Positions 52,172 to 60,808 of a stretch of 64,000 nucleotides of DNA are shown piece by piece. Origin of the DNA: Pantoea sp. Lij88 (GTDB lineage: Bacteria; Pseudomonadota; Gammaproteobacteria; Enterobacterales; Enterobacteriaceae); the NCBI RefSeq assembly GCF_030062155.1, contig NZ_CP118269.1:1488001-1552000 (forward strand). The letters run 5' to 3'. The notes below the pieces were generated by a model that searched no databases, was not told the DNA's origin, and saw nothing but the letters and a program-made list of their open reading frames with translations. A program made the translations under genes and the position numbers. Position 1 is the stretch's first letter; every line of letters begins with the position of its first letter.

Positions 52172-52306
52172 TTACTCTTCAGTAATGGCTTCGCCGCTTT
52201 GTGTGGAGAGCGACTGGCTGGCCTGATGCGTTGCGAATCCACCATGGGCAGCAAACACTGAGCATACTGTCGCGGCTAACAACGTGAGAAGAACAGAGAG
52301 TTTCAT
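52172..52306 (-). CDS. Small predicted exported peptide, 44 residues
   Basis: From the ATG at 52306 the peptide is MKLSVLLTLLAATVCSVFA, a typical signal sequence, plus about 25 polar residues rich in Ser, Gln and Thr ending GEAITEE. There is no recognised family. The longer frame adds a hydrophobic leader without ribosome site. It lies 72 bases upstream of the pseudouridine synthase on the same strand. Confidence 0.5.
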   Translation of the reverse strand: MKLSVLLTLLAATVCSVFAAHGGFATHQASQSLSTQSGEAITEE

Positions 52307-52506
52307 GGTGGCATCCCGTGCTGATAAGACCAGCCAGTCTGGCAGGAAGGACGGCAGAGACAAACAGAACAATCCGGAAAAAAACATTTAGTACATTCGA
52401 TCAGGAGGTTGCGCGATTTTTAGTGATTAATTCGGGCAGTTCTCGCTTTTAGAACTACAGTCTCTGGTGAGGTTGTCATCAATTCGTACCAAATGGAGGA
52501 TTTTCT

Positions 52507-52773
52507 GTGTTATTTCGAGACGACGAGAAAGGCCACGTCATTATTGGCGAAGCGGCACTCAGCCTTGCCCTGGGTGAGAAAGAAATCAGTATCGCATCAC
52601 TTTTTACCCAACTGGGTTTTATGGCGAAATCTGAACGCAACGAAGATCGGCTGACAAAAATCTCCGAAGCCAGAAGCTGGCTGAGCAGTTTTAAGTCACC
52701 GTCGGTTGCTCAAAAGCAGGTGCCGTACCTGCAGACTCTTGCAGGCCTGAACGAAGAACTGAACCAGCAGTAA
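52507..52773 (+). CDS. Small hypothetical protein, 88 residues
   Basis: A GTG at 52507 follows GGAGG by 7 bases, a strong ribosome site. The protein is soluble and helical (MLFRDDEKGHVIIGEAALSLALG; SEARSWLSSF), with no membrane segment, signal or motif that I recognise. It is slightly acidic and stands alone between two minus-strand genes, with a size like the YmgB/YcgZ-type small regulators, but the sequence does not match these. Confidence 0.65.
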   Translation: MLFRDDEKGHVIIGEAALSLALGEKEISIASLFTQLGFMAKSERNEDRLTKISEARSWLSSFKSPSVAQKQVPYLQTLAGLNEELNQQ

Positions 52774-53069
52774 CTGAACTGACGCCAGTGGACGTAGTCC
52801 GGCTCCGGCCGGAAAACGACGAAGCGGACGACCTCAACGGTTGCGCGAAAGCGTATACCGGCCGGAGAAAATGTCAGGGACGACACTTCTCTCGCCATCG
52901 CGTTATACCCCCACCATACGGCTTTTCCTCTCTCCCGAACCCGAAATACAATCCGGCGCGAAACTGAGTATGGCGGAAGAGGTTATTCCTCTGGGAACGC
53001 TCTTTCAGCCAGCCCCATTGACATGAGACTGGCTGGACAGCATCAGGCCAGATAAAGCTTCGCTAACCG
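52774..53069. other. 296-base gap between two convergent genes
   Basis: It contains a weak hairpin, CAGCCAG / CTGGCTG at 53006-53035, which may terminate the chemoreceptor transcript or the small upstream gene. The open frame at 52841-53026 has no ribosome site and low-complexity composition, so it is not called. Confidence 0.4.
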
Positions 53070-54983
53070 TTAAAAGCTTTCCCAGCTGGCGTCGGCGGAA
53101 GCCGTTACCGGCATCGCGGGAACTGAACGTGGTGCCAGAGCAGGAACAGTGCGATTCTGGCCTGGAGAAAGACGGAAGATGGCCACCGTTTTTTCCAGTT
53201 CTTCTGCCTGAGACTCCAGAGAGCTGGCTGCGGCGGAGGACTCCTCGACCAGCGCGGCGTTCTGTTGTGTCGTGGTATCCATCTCAGTCATTGCCGTAGC
53301 GATCTGTGAAATCCCGCGATTCTGCTCGTCTGAGGCAGCCGCAATCTCACCCATAATATCTTTAACCTGACTGACCGAGCGGACGATCTCATCCATGGTG
53401 GTGCCGGCGCGTTCCACAAATTCAGAACCGTCATGAACGCGGTCAAGTGACTCGCTGATCAGCGTTTCGATCTCCTTAGCCGCCAGCGCGCTGCGCTGTG
53501 CCAGATTCCTGACTTCACCGGCAACTACCGCAAACCCGCGACCCTGTTCACCGGCCCGTGCCGCTTCAACGGCGGCGTTAAGCGCCAGGATATTGGTCTG
53601 GAAGGAGATGCTGTTGATGACGTGAATGATTTCGCCGATTTTTCCTGAACTCTGGCTGATGCTGTTCATGGTGACGATCACGTCACGGATAATCTCACCA
53701 CCGCGTCCTGCATTCACTGACGCATCGGTTGCCAGCTGACTGGCGTGGTGGGCGTTCTCCGCATTCTGTTTCACCGTCGAGGAGAGCTCTTCCATACTGG
53801 CAGCCGTCTGAACCACGGCGGCAGACTGCTGTTCGGTGCGGGAGGAGAGGTCGGTATTGCCTGCTGCAATTTCTGCCGAGGCACGTGCCACGCTGCTGAC
53901 GCCATCACGTACGTGGGTGATGATGTTCTGCAGGCTGCTGTTCATTGCATCCACCGCCTGCATTAGCTGGCCTAACTCATCACCCCGTGTGGTTTTCAGT
54001 GAGGTGGTTAAATCACCGCTGGCAATACGCTGCGCGGCATTCAGTGTCTCTTTCAATGGCAGCGTAATGTTGCGGGTAATCCGCCAGGCGATCAGCAGGC
54101 TCAGGATGACGCAGGTCAGTGCGGCAAACGCAATACGCCACTCCGCCTGTTTGATAAATTCAGCGGATAGCTGGGACTGGAAAGCAAAGGTATCGGCCAC
54201 CGCCGCATTGAGGCGCTCTGCGGTGGTGCTCAGACTTGCAGATTCCCTTTTTTCTTTCTCTGAAGCATCAACATAGCGCGTCAAAGGCTCGCGCTGCTGC
54301 GCCAGAGTGCTGATCACATTCCGCGTGGCCTCATCGATATTGGGCTGGGCGAAACTGTCCAGTTGCTCACTCAGAGTGGTGATTGCAGTGTATTCCTCAA
54401 TGACCGCCTTTCGGGTGTTCTCTGAGGGCTTGTCGAGAAAGGCTTTTTCAACATTGGTCGCATCAAACAGCGCAGCGGCCATGTGCATGACCGGCAGCGC
54501 CGCATCGGGTGCCAGAGCCATATCGAGTGATTCGAACTGATGCGCCAGGACAATCAGGGCGCCCGGCTTTATAGCCTCAAAGGCAGCGGATGTTGCTTCC
54601 GCAGACGACACGAACTTCTCACGCTGAATCTTATACTCGTTGAGTAGCTGACCAATTGCCGCGACTTTCTGCTGACCTATATCATCCCACCTGAATCCAT
54701 CCAGCCGTTTATAAAGGGCATCTAACTCATGCAGGGCCTGAACGTTCTGCGTGGCAAATTTAGGATCTTTGGTGTACTGGTAGAGGGTGCGATTAAGGCG
54801 GGCCTTGCTTAACGTGTTGACCATCTCCACGGTAATGGTGCGCCGGGCAGAGTTGTCTTTAATACTGCGAAAACAATCGAAAGCGATAGCGGTAATGGCG
54901 AGGGAGGCAGCGATGACGATGATAAAGCCGACGCCCAGTTTTTTCCCGATTTTAATATTTGAGATGCGTTGAGCAAGACCCAT
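53070..54983 (-). CDS. Methyl-accepting chemotaxis protein
   Basis: A 637-residue chemoreceptor. The ATG at 54983 ([17 protein letters not shown]) has AGGTGA 6 bases upstream. TM1 is at about 17-38, then a four-helix-bundle-like periplasmic domain, TM2 near 300 ([17 protein letters not shown]), a HAMP domain and the conserved cytoplasmic tip, [46 protein letters not shown]. The C-terminus is SWESF, which fits the x-W-x-x-F tether for CheR/CheB, so it is probably a full high-abundance-type receptor. The ligand is unknown. Confidence 0.93.
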   Translation of the reverse strand: MGLAQRISNIKIGKKLGVGFIIVIAASLAITAIAFDCFRSIKDNSARRTITVEMVNTLSKARLNRTLYQYTKDPKFATQNVQALHELDALYKRLDGFRWDDIGQQKVAAIGQLLNEYKIQREKFVSSAEATSAAFEAIKPGALIVLAHQFESLDMALAPDAALPVMHMAAALFDATNVEKAFLDKPSENTRKAVIEEYTAITTLSEQLDSFAQPNIDEATRNVISTLAQQREPLTRYVDASEKEKRESASLSTTAERLNAAVADTFAFQSQLSAEFIKQAEWRIAFAALTCVILSLLIAWRITRNITLPLKETLNAAQRIASGDLTTSLKTTRGDELGQLMQAVDAMNSSLQNIITHVRDGVSSVARASAEIAAGNTDLSSRTEQQSAAVVQTAASMEELSSTVKQNAENAHHASQLATDASVNAGRGGEIIRDVIVTMNSISQSSGKIGEIIHVINSISFQTNILALNAAVEAARAGEQGRGFAVVAGEVRNLAQRSALAAKEIETLISESLDRVHDGSEFVERAGTTMDEIVRSVSQVKDIMGEIAAASDEQNRGISQIATAMTEMDTTTQQNAALVEESSAAASSLESQAEELEKTVAIFRLSPGQNRTVPALAPRSVPAMPVTASADASWESF

Positions 54984-55048
54984 GAGGTTCACCTTTATTG
55001 AGGTTTCAGAAGCAAAAAAAGCATTAAATAAATCCAAAGATGATCTTC

Positions 55049-55075
55049 TTATCGTCAGGGTGAAATTATTCTTTA
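55049..55075 (-). promoter_or_regulatory. Sigma-28 (FliA) promoter of the chemoreceptor
   Basis: TAAA (55072-55075), 15 bases, then GACGATAA (55049-55056) on the minus strand matches the FliA consensus TAAA-N15-GCCGATAA at 11 of 12 positions, 66 bases before the receptor start. The receptor should be expressed with the flagellar class 3 genes. Confidence 0.85.
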
Positions 55076-55234
55076 AAGTTATTTCAGATTGTGTCGGAAA
55101 TTAATTAATTAGATATATATTGTTTTTCCTGGTAATTATCTGGTTGCTAATCTTACGGAGGTTTGTGCTTAACTATATGAATAAATTGAATTAATTTAAT
55201 GTAAGTAATGTTTTTTCAAATTAACCCTCATTTT

Positions 55235-55248
55235 TTGATATAGATCAA
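55235..55248. promoter_or_regulatory. Perfect-consensus FNR box
   Basis: TTGAT-ATAG-ATCAA matches the FNR half-sites TTGAT-N4-ATCAA exactly. It lies roughly midway (about 250 bases) between the chemoreceptor and the 55496 gene. The remaining part of the 512-base region is A+T-rich, and I see no gene in it. Confidence 0.55.
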
Positions 55249-55495
55249 ACTTATGGCTGTGAAAGCGCCTCAGAAAATAATGGCTATTTTCAGATGATGA
55301 ATTTGAAGGGGCGATATATTTAAAATATGGCTCTGAGGAAATAATTCTCTGACACGATTCAGTCGCGTCTGCATTCAGAAGGGTTGCACGCAGAAGACCG
55401 GAAGACGCACCTCACATAGACTACTCATCAATGCTACCGATCCTGACTGGCATCCGATAGAGTAGAACACCGACTCTTCAGAATGAGCAAAGCCA

Positions 55496-55768
55496 ATGCC
55501 AGATTACTGTTTCTATACGCAGGGAAAACAGACTGTTGCCCTGGCAAGATTAAGCGTGAATCGCGCCGCAGATCTGCTGGCGCAGGGATATAAGAAAGAG
55601 GTTGAGGAAGTGCATGCCGCTGATGAAAAGCAGGCCATTGCACGCTTTGCAGATATAAGAAAAGACAATGCGATTGATCGACACAACTTTCTGGCTGGTG
55701 CGGGCACGATGCCGTGGATTGGGGTGCTCACAGCGCTGGCTGCTTTTCTCTTCTGGCGTAAAAAATAA
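55496..55768 (+). CDS. Small protein with C-terminal membrane helix, 90 residues
   Basis: MPDYCFYTQGKQTVALARLSVNRAADLLAQGYKKEVEEVHAADEKQAIARF forms a soluble part and WIGVLTALAAFLFWRKK a C-terminal membrane anchor, so it is a tail-anchored type protein facing the cytoplasm. AGCAAAGCC before the ATG is a poor ribosome site. I do not recognise a family. The Gln-Gly-Tyr-Lys segment is reminiscent of small proteins that bind the next lipoprotein gene, but this is not evidence of function. Confidence 0.6.
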   Translation: MPDYCFYTQGKQTVALARLSVNRAADLLAQGYKKEVEEVHAADEKQAIARFADIRKDNAIDRHNFLAGAGTMPWIGVLTALAAFLFWRKK

Positions 55769-55878
55769 ATCTGCTTCAAGGCAGATCTGCAGAAAATAAG
55801 CGACCGATGATCTGACCTTACCCGTGCATCGCATTAACACAGGAAATCCTGCACCGGCGCTACCTTAAAAGGACTTAT

Positions 55879-56280
55879 ATGAAAAAAATCATCCTGATGC
55901 TGCTCTCAGTTGCTTTAGCAGGCTGTACGCCTCTTGCTCCCAGTGAATGTAATAAAAAGACGGCACTCGAAACCTGCAGCTATAACCAATCAGGCAAAGT
56001 AGGGGACAAGGATATCTATGGCCAGCAGGCGTCGGGCATTAAGAAAGCACTGGATGCCGCATTAACAGAGCCGCACGCCTGGAATGGAAAACGCTGTAAT
56101 GCCCATCTGGATTTTAAAATTGATGGCACCCTGGATAATTTCATCGTCAAAGGGGGCGACAGAGATTACTGCAAAGCGTTAATCGAGGCGGCAAAACGTG
56201 CCAGATTCCCGGCTTTCACTGACCAGCACGTTTTCGATGTGATGGGATCAGCTCGCTGGAATATGGAAGGGCAACCCTGA
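55879..56280 (+). CDS. Lipoprotein with TolA C-terminal-like domain
   Basis: A 133-residue protein with a signal peptide ending in lipobox LAGC (Cys16). The mature part contains DIYGQQASGIKKALDAALTEPHAWNGKRCNAHLDFKIDGTLDNFIVKGGDRDYCKALIEAAKRARFPAF, which looks like the TolA domain III / TonB-like fold with a Cys pair (CNAH...DYCK). Such stand-alone copies occur in enterobacteria and may interact with Tol-Pal or colicins; the role here is unknown. AAAGGA precedes the ATG. Confidence 0.78.
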   Translation: MKKIILMLLSVALAGCTPLAPSECNKKTALETCSYNQSGKVGDKDIYGQQASGIKKALDAALTEPHAWNGKRCNAHLDFKIDGTLDNFIVKGGDRDYCKALIEAAKRARFPAFTDQHVFDVMGSARWNMEGQP

Positions 56281-56305
56281 CAAAGCTTACACCGTTCAAT
56301 CGAAA

Positions 56306-56333
56306 AGCCCGCCCGGATAACCCCTGGCGGGCT
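56306..56333 (+). terminator. Hairpin after the lipoprotein gene
   Basis: AGCCCGCC / GGCGGGCT forms a perfect 8-bp stem, 25 bases past the stop, with a 12-base loop and no T-run. The gap to the next gene (56281-56537) holds nothing else I can call. Confidence 0.55.
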
Positions 56334-56537
56334 GCCTGACTTAAAGCAACGCCTGTATCACTCTCTGATCCCATCCGTCATCCTTCAGCACATCAGCGAC
56401 AGCTCGCAAATCCGTGCAGCTTTAGTGTCTGCTTAACAGACATAACGGAACCCCTTTCTGACATGTCATCAAACTTCCGGTTGCCGATCGGGAATTCACA
56501 CACTGGCTAAAAAGCTTTAACTATAAGGAGTAACGTG

Positions 56538-56840
56538 ATGGGCAGAACGCTGGAACAGCTTATTGCGGATGAAAAACCGGAAGTCGTTGCCGACGCACAG
56601 GCCATGGCGACAGAAATCCTGCTCAACATACACCTTGCCGAGCTGCGTGAGAAAGTGCAGAAAACGCAGGTGGAAATGGCGCAGGCGCTGGGCATCACAC
56701 AGCCGACCGTGGCGGGTATGGAAAAGCCGGGGCGTGACCTGAAGCTTTCCACGCTCAAACGCTACGTCGATGCGGCTGGGGGGAAGCTGCGGCTGGTGGT
56801 GGAGCTACCGGATGGTTCCCACTACGGGTTCGTGGTGTAA
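56538..56840 (+). CDS. Xre-family HTH protein, antitoxin-like (copy 1)
   Basis: A 100-residue protein; the ATG at 56538 has AGGAG about 7 bases upstream. The HTH reads LREKVQKTQVEMAQALGITQPTVAGMEKPGRDLKLSTLKRYVDAAGG. The short C-terminal beta extension (LRLVVELPDGSHYGFVV) is typical of HigA-like antitoxins. No toxin ORF precedes or follows it, so it looks orphaned. A second, 5'-truncated copy is 3.3 kb downstream; 118 bases of the two (56667-56784 and 59964-60081) are identical. Confidence 0.85.
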   Translation: MGRTLEQLIADEKPEVVADAQAMATEILLNIHLAELREKVQKTQVEMAQALGITQPTVAGMEKPGRDLKLSTLKRYVDAAGGKLRLVVELPDGSHYGFVV

Positions 56841-57864
56841 GCCACTCAGGCAGAAAAGCCATTCCTTTTGTACAAAGGGCTATTTTCTCCTGCCTTGATA
56901 CCGATCCATATCACTGTTAATTAATAATTTTTCAATGGCATTAACATAGACTGAATATTATTTTCAGCAATTCACTGCACTACGCCCTCTTCGGAAGGCG
57001 TCCGGAGTTTCACGGTAAGCTGTCCATTTAGGCAGCGCAGCTCGCTCCACAAAAGTGTTTCCTGACTGGTTTCGGTACAGACCTTTATAGTTTACAGGCA
57101 GGTTTTGTTGCAAAAGCGAAGGATGGGATAGCTTTCTGAATCCCTCATTCCAATAAAGTGACTGAAACTCTCATAGATTAAGAGGGTGTATGCTGCTGAA
57201 GCAACAGGCATGCAGCATCAGCAGTTTCTGATGTCTCCATTACAGAATCACGTCACCACTTTTTGGACCGATGATGTGTTTCGGCAGTATCTCTTCATTA
57301 CTATGTGAGTGATAAGTGGTGGCGTTACTAAATTCGCCGGTTTGCGATAGAAGGGGGGCGTTCATATCTCAGTTAGCCTGAGTAAAAGTCAGGTCAATAT
57401 AGTTTGTACGAGCTATACAATCATAATTTCGAAACAGGTTGTACGCTGTCCTGAGGCCAGCAAGCTAGTTTCGACCGTCAGGCGGCCATGACATTCCCAC
57501 TAACTGCGATACATCGTTCTGTCAGGCAGGGTATGACATTGCTTGGCTTTGCCGCTGCAAGTTGTCTCGTCATAGTTATAAGCACCAACAAGCTATTTGA
57601 CTTGTTCCCTACTACAAGAGTTAGCTAGGCTAGATGTGGCAAAAGAAATCAATTAAGAAATGGATACTTTTATTATTCTGGATAGCATTAGAAATGCGGA
57701 GTGATTTTTTTCAAAAAGATTAAGTGTGTTTCGTTTTTTACATAGTTAATTGTGAGTTAGAGGTCTAGTTTTACTACGGTGAATGGCGTCATAAATATCT
57801 GATGGCCCCCGACACTTTACTAGTAGAGGGCGTCTAAAGTTATTTATCAGCTGTTTTTTTGATT
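56841..57864. other. 1.0-kb stretch without a confident gene
   Basis: The sequence is A+T-rich and full of stops. An open segment at 57473-57625 translates to a short hydrophobic peptide (QGMTLLGFAAASCLVIVIS) that may be a fragment of a membrane protein; it has no ribosome site. A GGTTTTGTTGCAAAA stretch near 57101 recalls IS6-family ends but no transposase is visible. No RNA gene is seen. Confidence 0.4.
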
Positions 57865-58848
57865 TTATTTATCACAGGCTATTTCCCTCAAGTCGGTAGC
57901 GGGGAAGCTATATTCAGCACGGTATGCTTCTCCTCTGGATAAATATACTCTACCGTTCGAATCGGAAATTACGAAAACTTTTATTTTTCCTTTTGATGTT
58001 TGTTTGTTTGTGAGGTTTTCAGGGATGGAATACTTAACCATATCACTGTGATTATAACATCTGTATTGGAATCCTAATCCTATTTGTCGTGTTATCCCTT
58101 CTGAAGTGCCATTTGAAAATGCTGTCGCTATGTAAAAAACACAAGTAAAAGAAAAAAACATATAGAATAATATTCTGTTTTTATTGTGCTTTATTCTTTG
58201 ATGCACATCCGCTAATCCTACACCAGAAAGTAGAAAGGTAATTATGAAAATAAATAGGGCCTGTAAAATGCCATTGAAGGAAAGCGTGCTCTCTATTTTA
58301 AAGTTTAATGCAATAGAAAGGAATATAAGGAGTGTATAGCTAATGACTAAAAGCAAAGATGAAAGTATAAAGAGTGTGAGTGTCTTCTGAGTTTTTTTCC
58401 ATGAAATATTTACTCCAAAGACAATGACATGCTCTATCAAGGCAAAGATAAAAACAACAAAAGGGAAAAATATTAGTTTAAAAGCGCATAATGATGCAGC
58501 AATGCTGCATAAAAAGAAAAATAAAAAATAATTTATTTTTATATGCTTTATTTTTGCATGCTTTTCTTTAATTAAAATGTGGAAGTAAAGGCTTCTTGCT
58601 ATTATGGGCGAAATAAAAAATGCAAGTAAGAAGAATGCAATTATTAAAGATAATATAAAAAAAGAAAAAGCACCATAACTTATCAATAAATTAGGCTGTA
58701 TTAATTCTGTGAATTTAACGCCATGTCCGTTTGCATAACTGAACAAAAACCATGCGCCTGTTGTAGTACAAATGAAAATAATAATGGCAATTATCTTGTC
58801 GGCGTTTTTTAAAGCAAAAAGAGTGTTTTTTTTAAAAATGTACTGCAC
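57865..58848 (-). CDS. Unrecognised multi-pass membrane protein, A+T-rich
   Basis: The start is a GTG at 58848 with GAGGAG 8 bases upstream; the longer ATG frame to 58911 has no ribosome site. The 327 residues include about seven hydrophobic segments, among them IIAIIIFICTTTGAWFLFSYA, FFILSLIIAFFLLAFFISPIIA and ILQALFIFIITFLLSGVGLAD, and basic loops (KEKHAKIKHIKIN). After TM near residue 240 comes a 75-residue soluble tail with IKVFVISDSNGRVYLSRGEAYRAEYSFPATDLREIACDK. I recognise no family. Codons end mostly in A/T, unlike neighbours, a sign of transfer. Nothing is adjacent that suggests a partner. Confidence 0.75.
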   Translation of the reverse strand: MQYIFKKNTLFALKNADKIIAIIIFICTTTGAWFLFSYANGHGVKFTELIQPNLLISYGAFSFFILSLIIAFFLLAFFISPIIARSLYFHILIKEKHAKIKHIKINYFLFFFLCSIAASLCAFKLIFFPFVVFIFALIEHVIVFGVNISWKKTQKTLTLFILSSLLLVISYTLLIFLSIALNFKIESTLSFNGILQALFIFIITFLLSGVGLADVHQRIKHNKNRILFYMFFSFTCVFYIATAFSNGTSEGITRQIGLGFQYRCYNHSDMVKYSIPENLTNKQTSKGKIKVFVISDSNGRVYLSRGEAYRAEYSFPATDLREIACDK

Positions 58849-59900
58849 CAGTAAATCTCCTCTATTTAGTGAATTGCTATTGGGCGGCTGACTAACTGAC
58901 CTTATAAACATTCATATGATAAAGTACCTCACTATCCAGTGCAAACTCAAAAGATTTAATCATGCTTTCATGAAAAAAATCACCAATGCAGCCCACCATC
59001 GTAATGAAAAGCGGTGTTCGACATAACGTTCCGCTTAATAAAAGTCAATCGCGTGAGGTTCATTACGATTCGGATAATTAGTAGTGATTTTTAATCTATT
59101 TAAATTTGGGTGGTGTTTTTTGAGAGTGAAAATGAGGATTTTACATTTATTCTCCGTGGTGTAACTTTCACCTCAGACAATGCTTTCAGATCTTCTTTTA
59201 CAGTATGGTGCGACTTTTTAAATTAATTCAATACTGCAGGTAAAGCACGGCTCACTGGAACGAATGAAGGTCAGGTGGGTAACTTTGACCGCCAGTCGGG
59301 TAAACTATAGTCCATGATAAACGTTAATTCGTATCATCAGCTCGGGAGTATGTTCAGAGGGTAGAGCTTTACTGAGAGCACGTTTACTTTAAGTGATTGC
59401 ATCAAAGTTTTCTGACCAATGTTGTAAGTAATAATGGCCGACTGTCGGTGTGACGTAATATTGCGGTGGAAAACTTTCAAACTTAAATTAAGGTGGCGTA
59501 GCATCTTCACTAAAACTATTTTCTTAAAAGGCTAATTTTGGTACTAAAAAACGTGGGTTTTCAGTGGAAACATATGGCGTTTTACAATTTTTTGGAAATT
59601 TTTCGGTTCTAACAACCGGAAGGTTTAGATATGTAATTATCTGAAATTTATTTATTAGTACAAGCCACTTCATGCCAACCGTTTAAAAAATAAATACAAT
59701 TATCCATCCCTTTTTTCTATTTAAAATAACAAAAGTCGTACCTTTTAAAGAGGATTCGTTATTTTATCACTCTATCATATGGCATCAGATATACAGACGA
59801 TAGAGTAGCGTCCTAACATCATGTGGTGCTTATCATCAAATGAGCCAGTATATTTAGCCTTTGGCATGAAAAACCGGAAGTCGTTGCTGAAGCACAGGTC
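58849..59900. other. 1.05-kb A+T-rich stretch without a gene
   Basis: No open frame with a ribosome site is present on either strand. It should hold the promoter of the membrane protein and, near 59740-59830, possibly the upstream remains of the second HTH copy. I see no inverted repeats or tRNA fragments marking an insertion boundary. Confidence 0.4.
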
Positions 59901-60137
59901 ATGGCGACAAAAATGCTGCTCAACATTCACCTTGCCGAACTGCGTGAGAAAGTGCAGAAGACACAGGTGGAAATGGCGCAGGCGCTGGGCATCACACAGC
60001 CGACCGTGGCGGGTATGGAAAAGCCGGGGCGTGACCTGAAGCTTTCCACGCTCAAACGCTACGTCGATGCGGCTGGGGGGACGCTGCGGCTGGTGGTGGA
60101 GCTACCAGACGGCTCGCACTACGGGTTCGTGGTGTGA
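59901..60137 (+). pseudogene. Xre-family HTH protein, 5'-truncated duplicate (copy 2)
   Basis: From ATG 59901 the 78 residues repeat copy 1 (MATKMLLNIHLAELREKVQ... to the GFVV end). Homology begins upstream, at GAAAAACCGGAAGTCGTTG near 59867, but the copy-1 N-terminus (MGRTLEQLIAD) is replaced by unrelated sequence, with a stop in frame and no start before 59901. The 118-base identical core and similar 3' flank indicate recent duplication or gene conversion. It may still be made from ATG 59901, but there is no good ribosome site. Confidence 0.7.
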
Positions 60138-60184
60138 GCCACTCAGGCGGAAAAGTCATTCCGCCGTGACCGACAAGTTAAATG

Positions 60185-60222
60185 CAAAAAGCCCGCTCAG
60201 GTTTCCCTGAGCTGGCTTTTCT
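60185..60222 (-). terminator. Terminator of tRNA-Asn (copy 2)
   Basis: AAAAGCcaGCTCAGG / CCTGAGCGGGCTTTTT on the minus strand, ending in T5, closely matches the hairpin after copy 1. Confidence 0.87.
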
Positions 60223-60227
60223 AATTC

Positions 60228-60303
60228 TGGCTCCTCTGACTGGACTCGAACCAGTGACATACGGATTAACAGTCCGCCGTTCTACCGACTGAACTACAGA
60301 GGA
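60228..60303 (-). tRNA. asn tRNA: tRNA-Asn (anticodon GTT), copy 2
   Basis: This 76-base sequence has the same tRNA body as the copy at 46140-46215, including encoded CCA and the GTT anticodon. The flanks differ, so it is a separate locus and not a simple repeat of the region. Confidence 0.97.
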
Positions 60304-60321
60304 ATCGCTTGAACGGGGCGA

Positions 60322-60350
60322 ATATTAGCGGCGCTAATCCCGCTTGTCAA
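60322..60350 (-). promoter_or_regulatory. tRNA-Asn promoter (copy 2)
   Basis: TTGACA (60345-60350) and TAATAT (60322-60327) on the minus strand are 17 bases apart, with a G+C-rich discriminator (TCGCCCCG) before the tRNA, as at copy 1. Confidence 0.85.
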
Positions 60351-60808
60351 AGCCCTGTTTACTGAATTGCGTTCAGATGCTCGTAAAAGCAGCGGTTTGG
60401 TGATTTTTACCTGATTCTGATGGATTTTCAAACTGCCAGCAGGATCTCACTTTGTGGGCATTTCTCAGTAGATGTTAGAGGCATGTCAAAGTTTTGTTAT
60501 TTGCCGATGTTAAAACAACCGTTTCAGTGCTTTTATGATAAAAATTTCAAAACGAGATTAGATGGAATAAATAAACTGCTTATCATCACGGTCGTCACCA
60601 TTGTCCGGAAGTGAAACAGCATTTTGAAAGTAACTGTTTGTAGATCAAGTGATTGTGAAAAGGAGTGGTCGATCACAAAAATAGCCAGAACCTGAAGTCT
60701 TACCTCAAATTTCCCGAAACAGACGCCAGTCAGGTTGGATGAATGTAAAAGATATTTTTCATTCGCAGTCACAGCCGCTGAGCAAGTTAACAAATAAGAA
60801 GGGTCCCT
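60351..60808. other. 458-base gap upstream of the sugar ABC operon
   Basis: The promoter of the importer operon should lie here. TTGTGA (60653-60658) and TCACAA (60673-60678) are CRP-half-site-like but with a 14-base spacer, so not a standard CRP site. The open frame at 60420-60614 has no ribosome site and is not called. Confidence 0.4.

Noticed and set aside
52841..53026. 61-codon open frame between two convergent genes
   Set aside because: No ribosome site, no recognisable features, and it overlaps a probable terminator.
46140..60303. The two tRNA-Asn genes as direct repeats bounding a 14-kb island
   Set aside because: Each tRNA has its own promoter and terminator with diverged flanks, and the segment between them carries ordinary core genes such as yaiL, so they look like separate native loci.
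60420..60614. 64-codon open frame upstream of the sugar ABC operon
   Set aside because: No ribosome site; it lies in the promoter region and resembles random sequence.
60653..60678. CRP site before the sugar ABC operon
   Set aside because: The half-sites are separated by 14 bases instead of 6, so they do not fit CRP.
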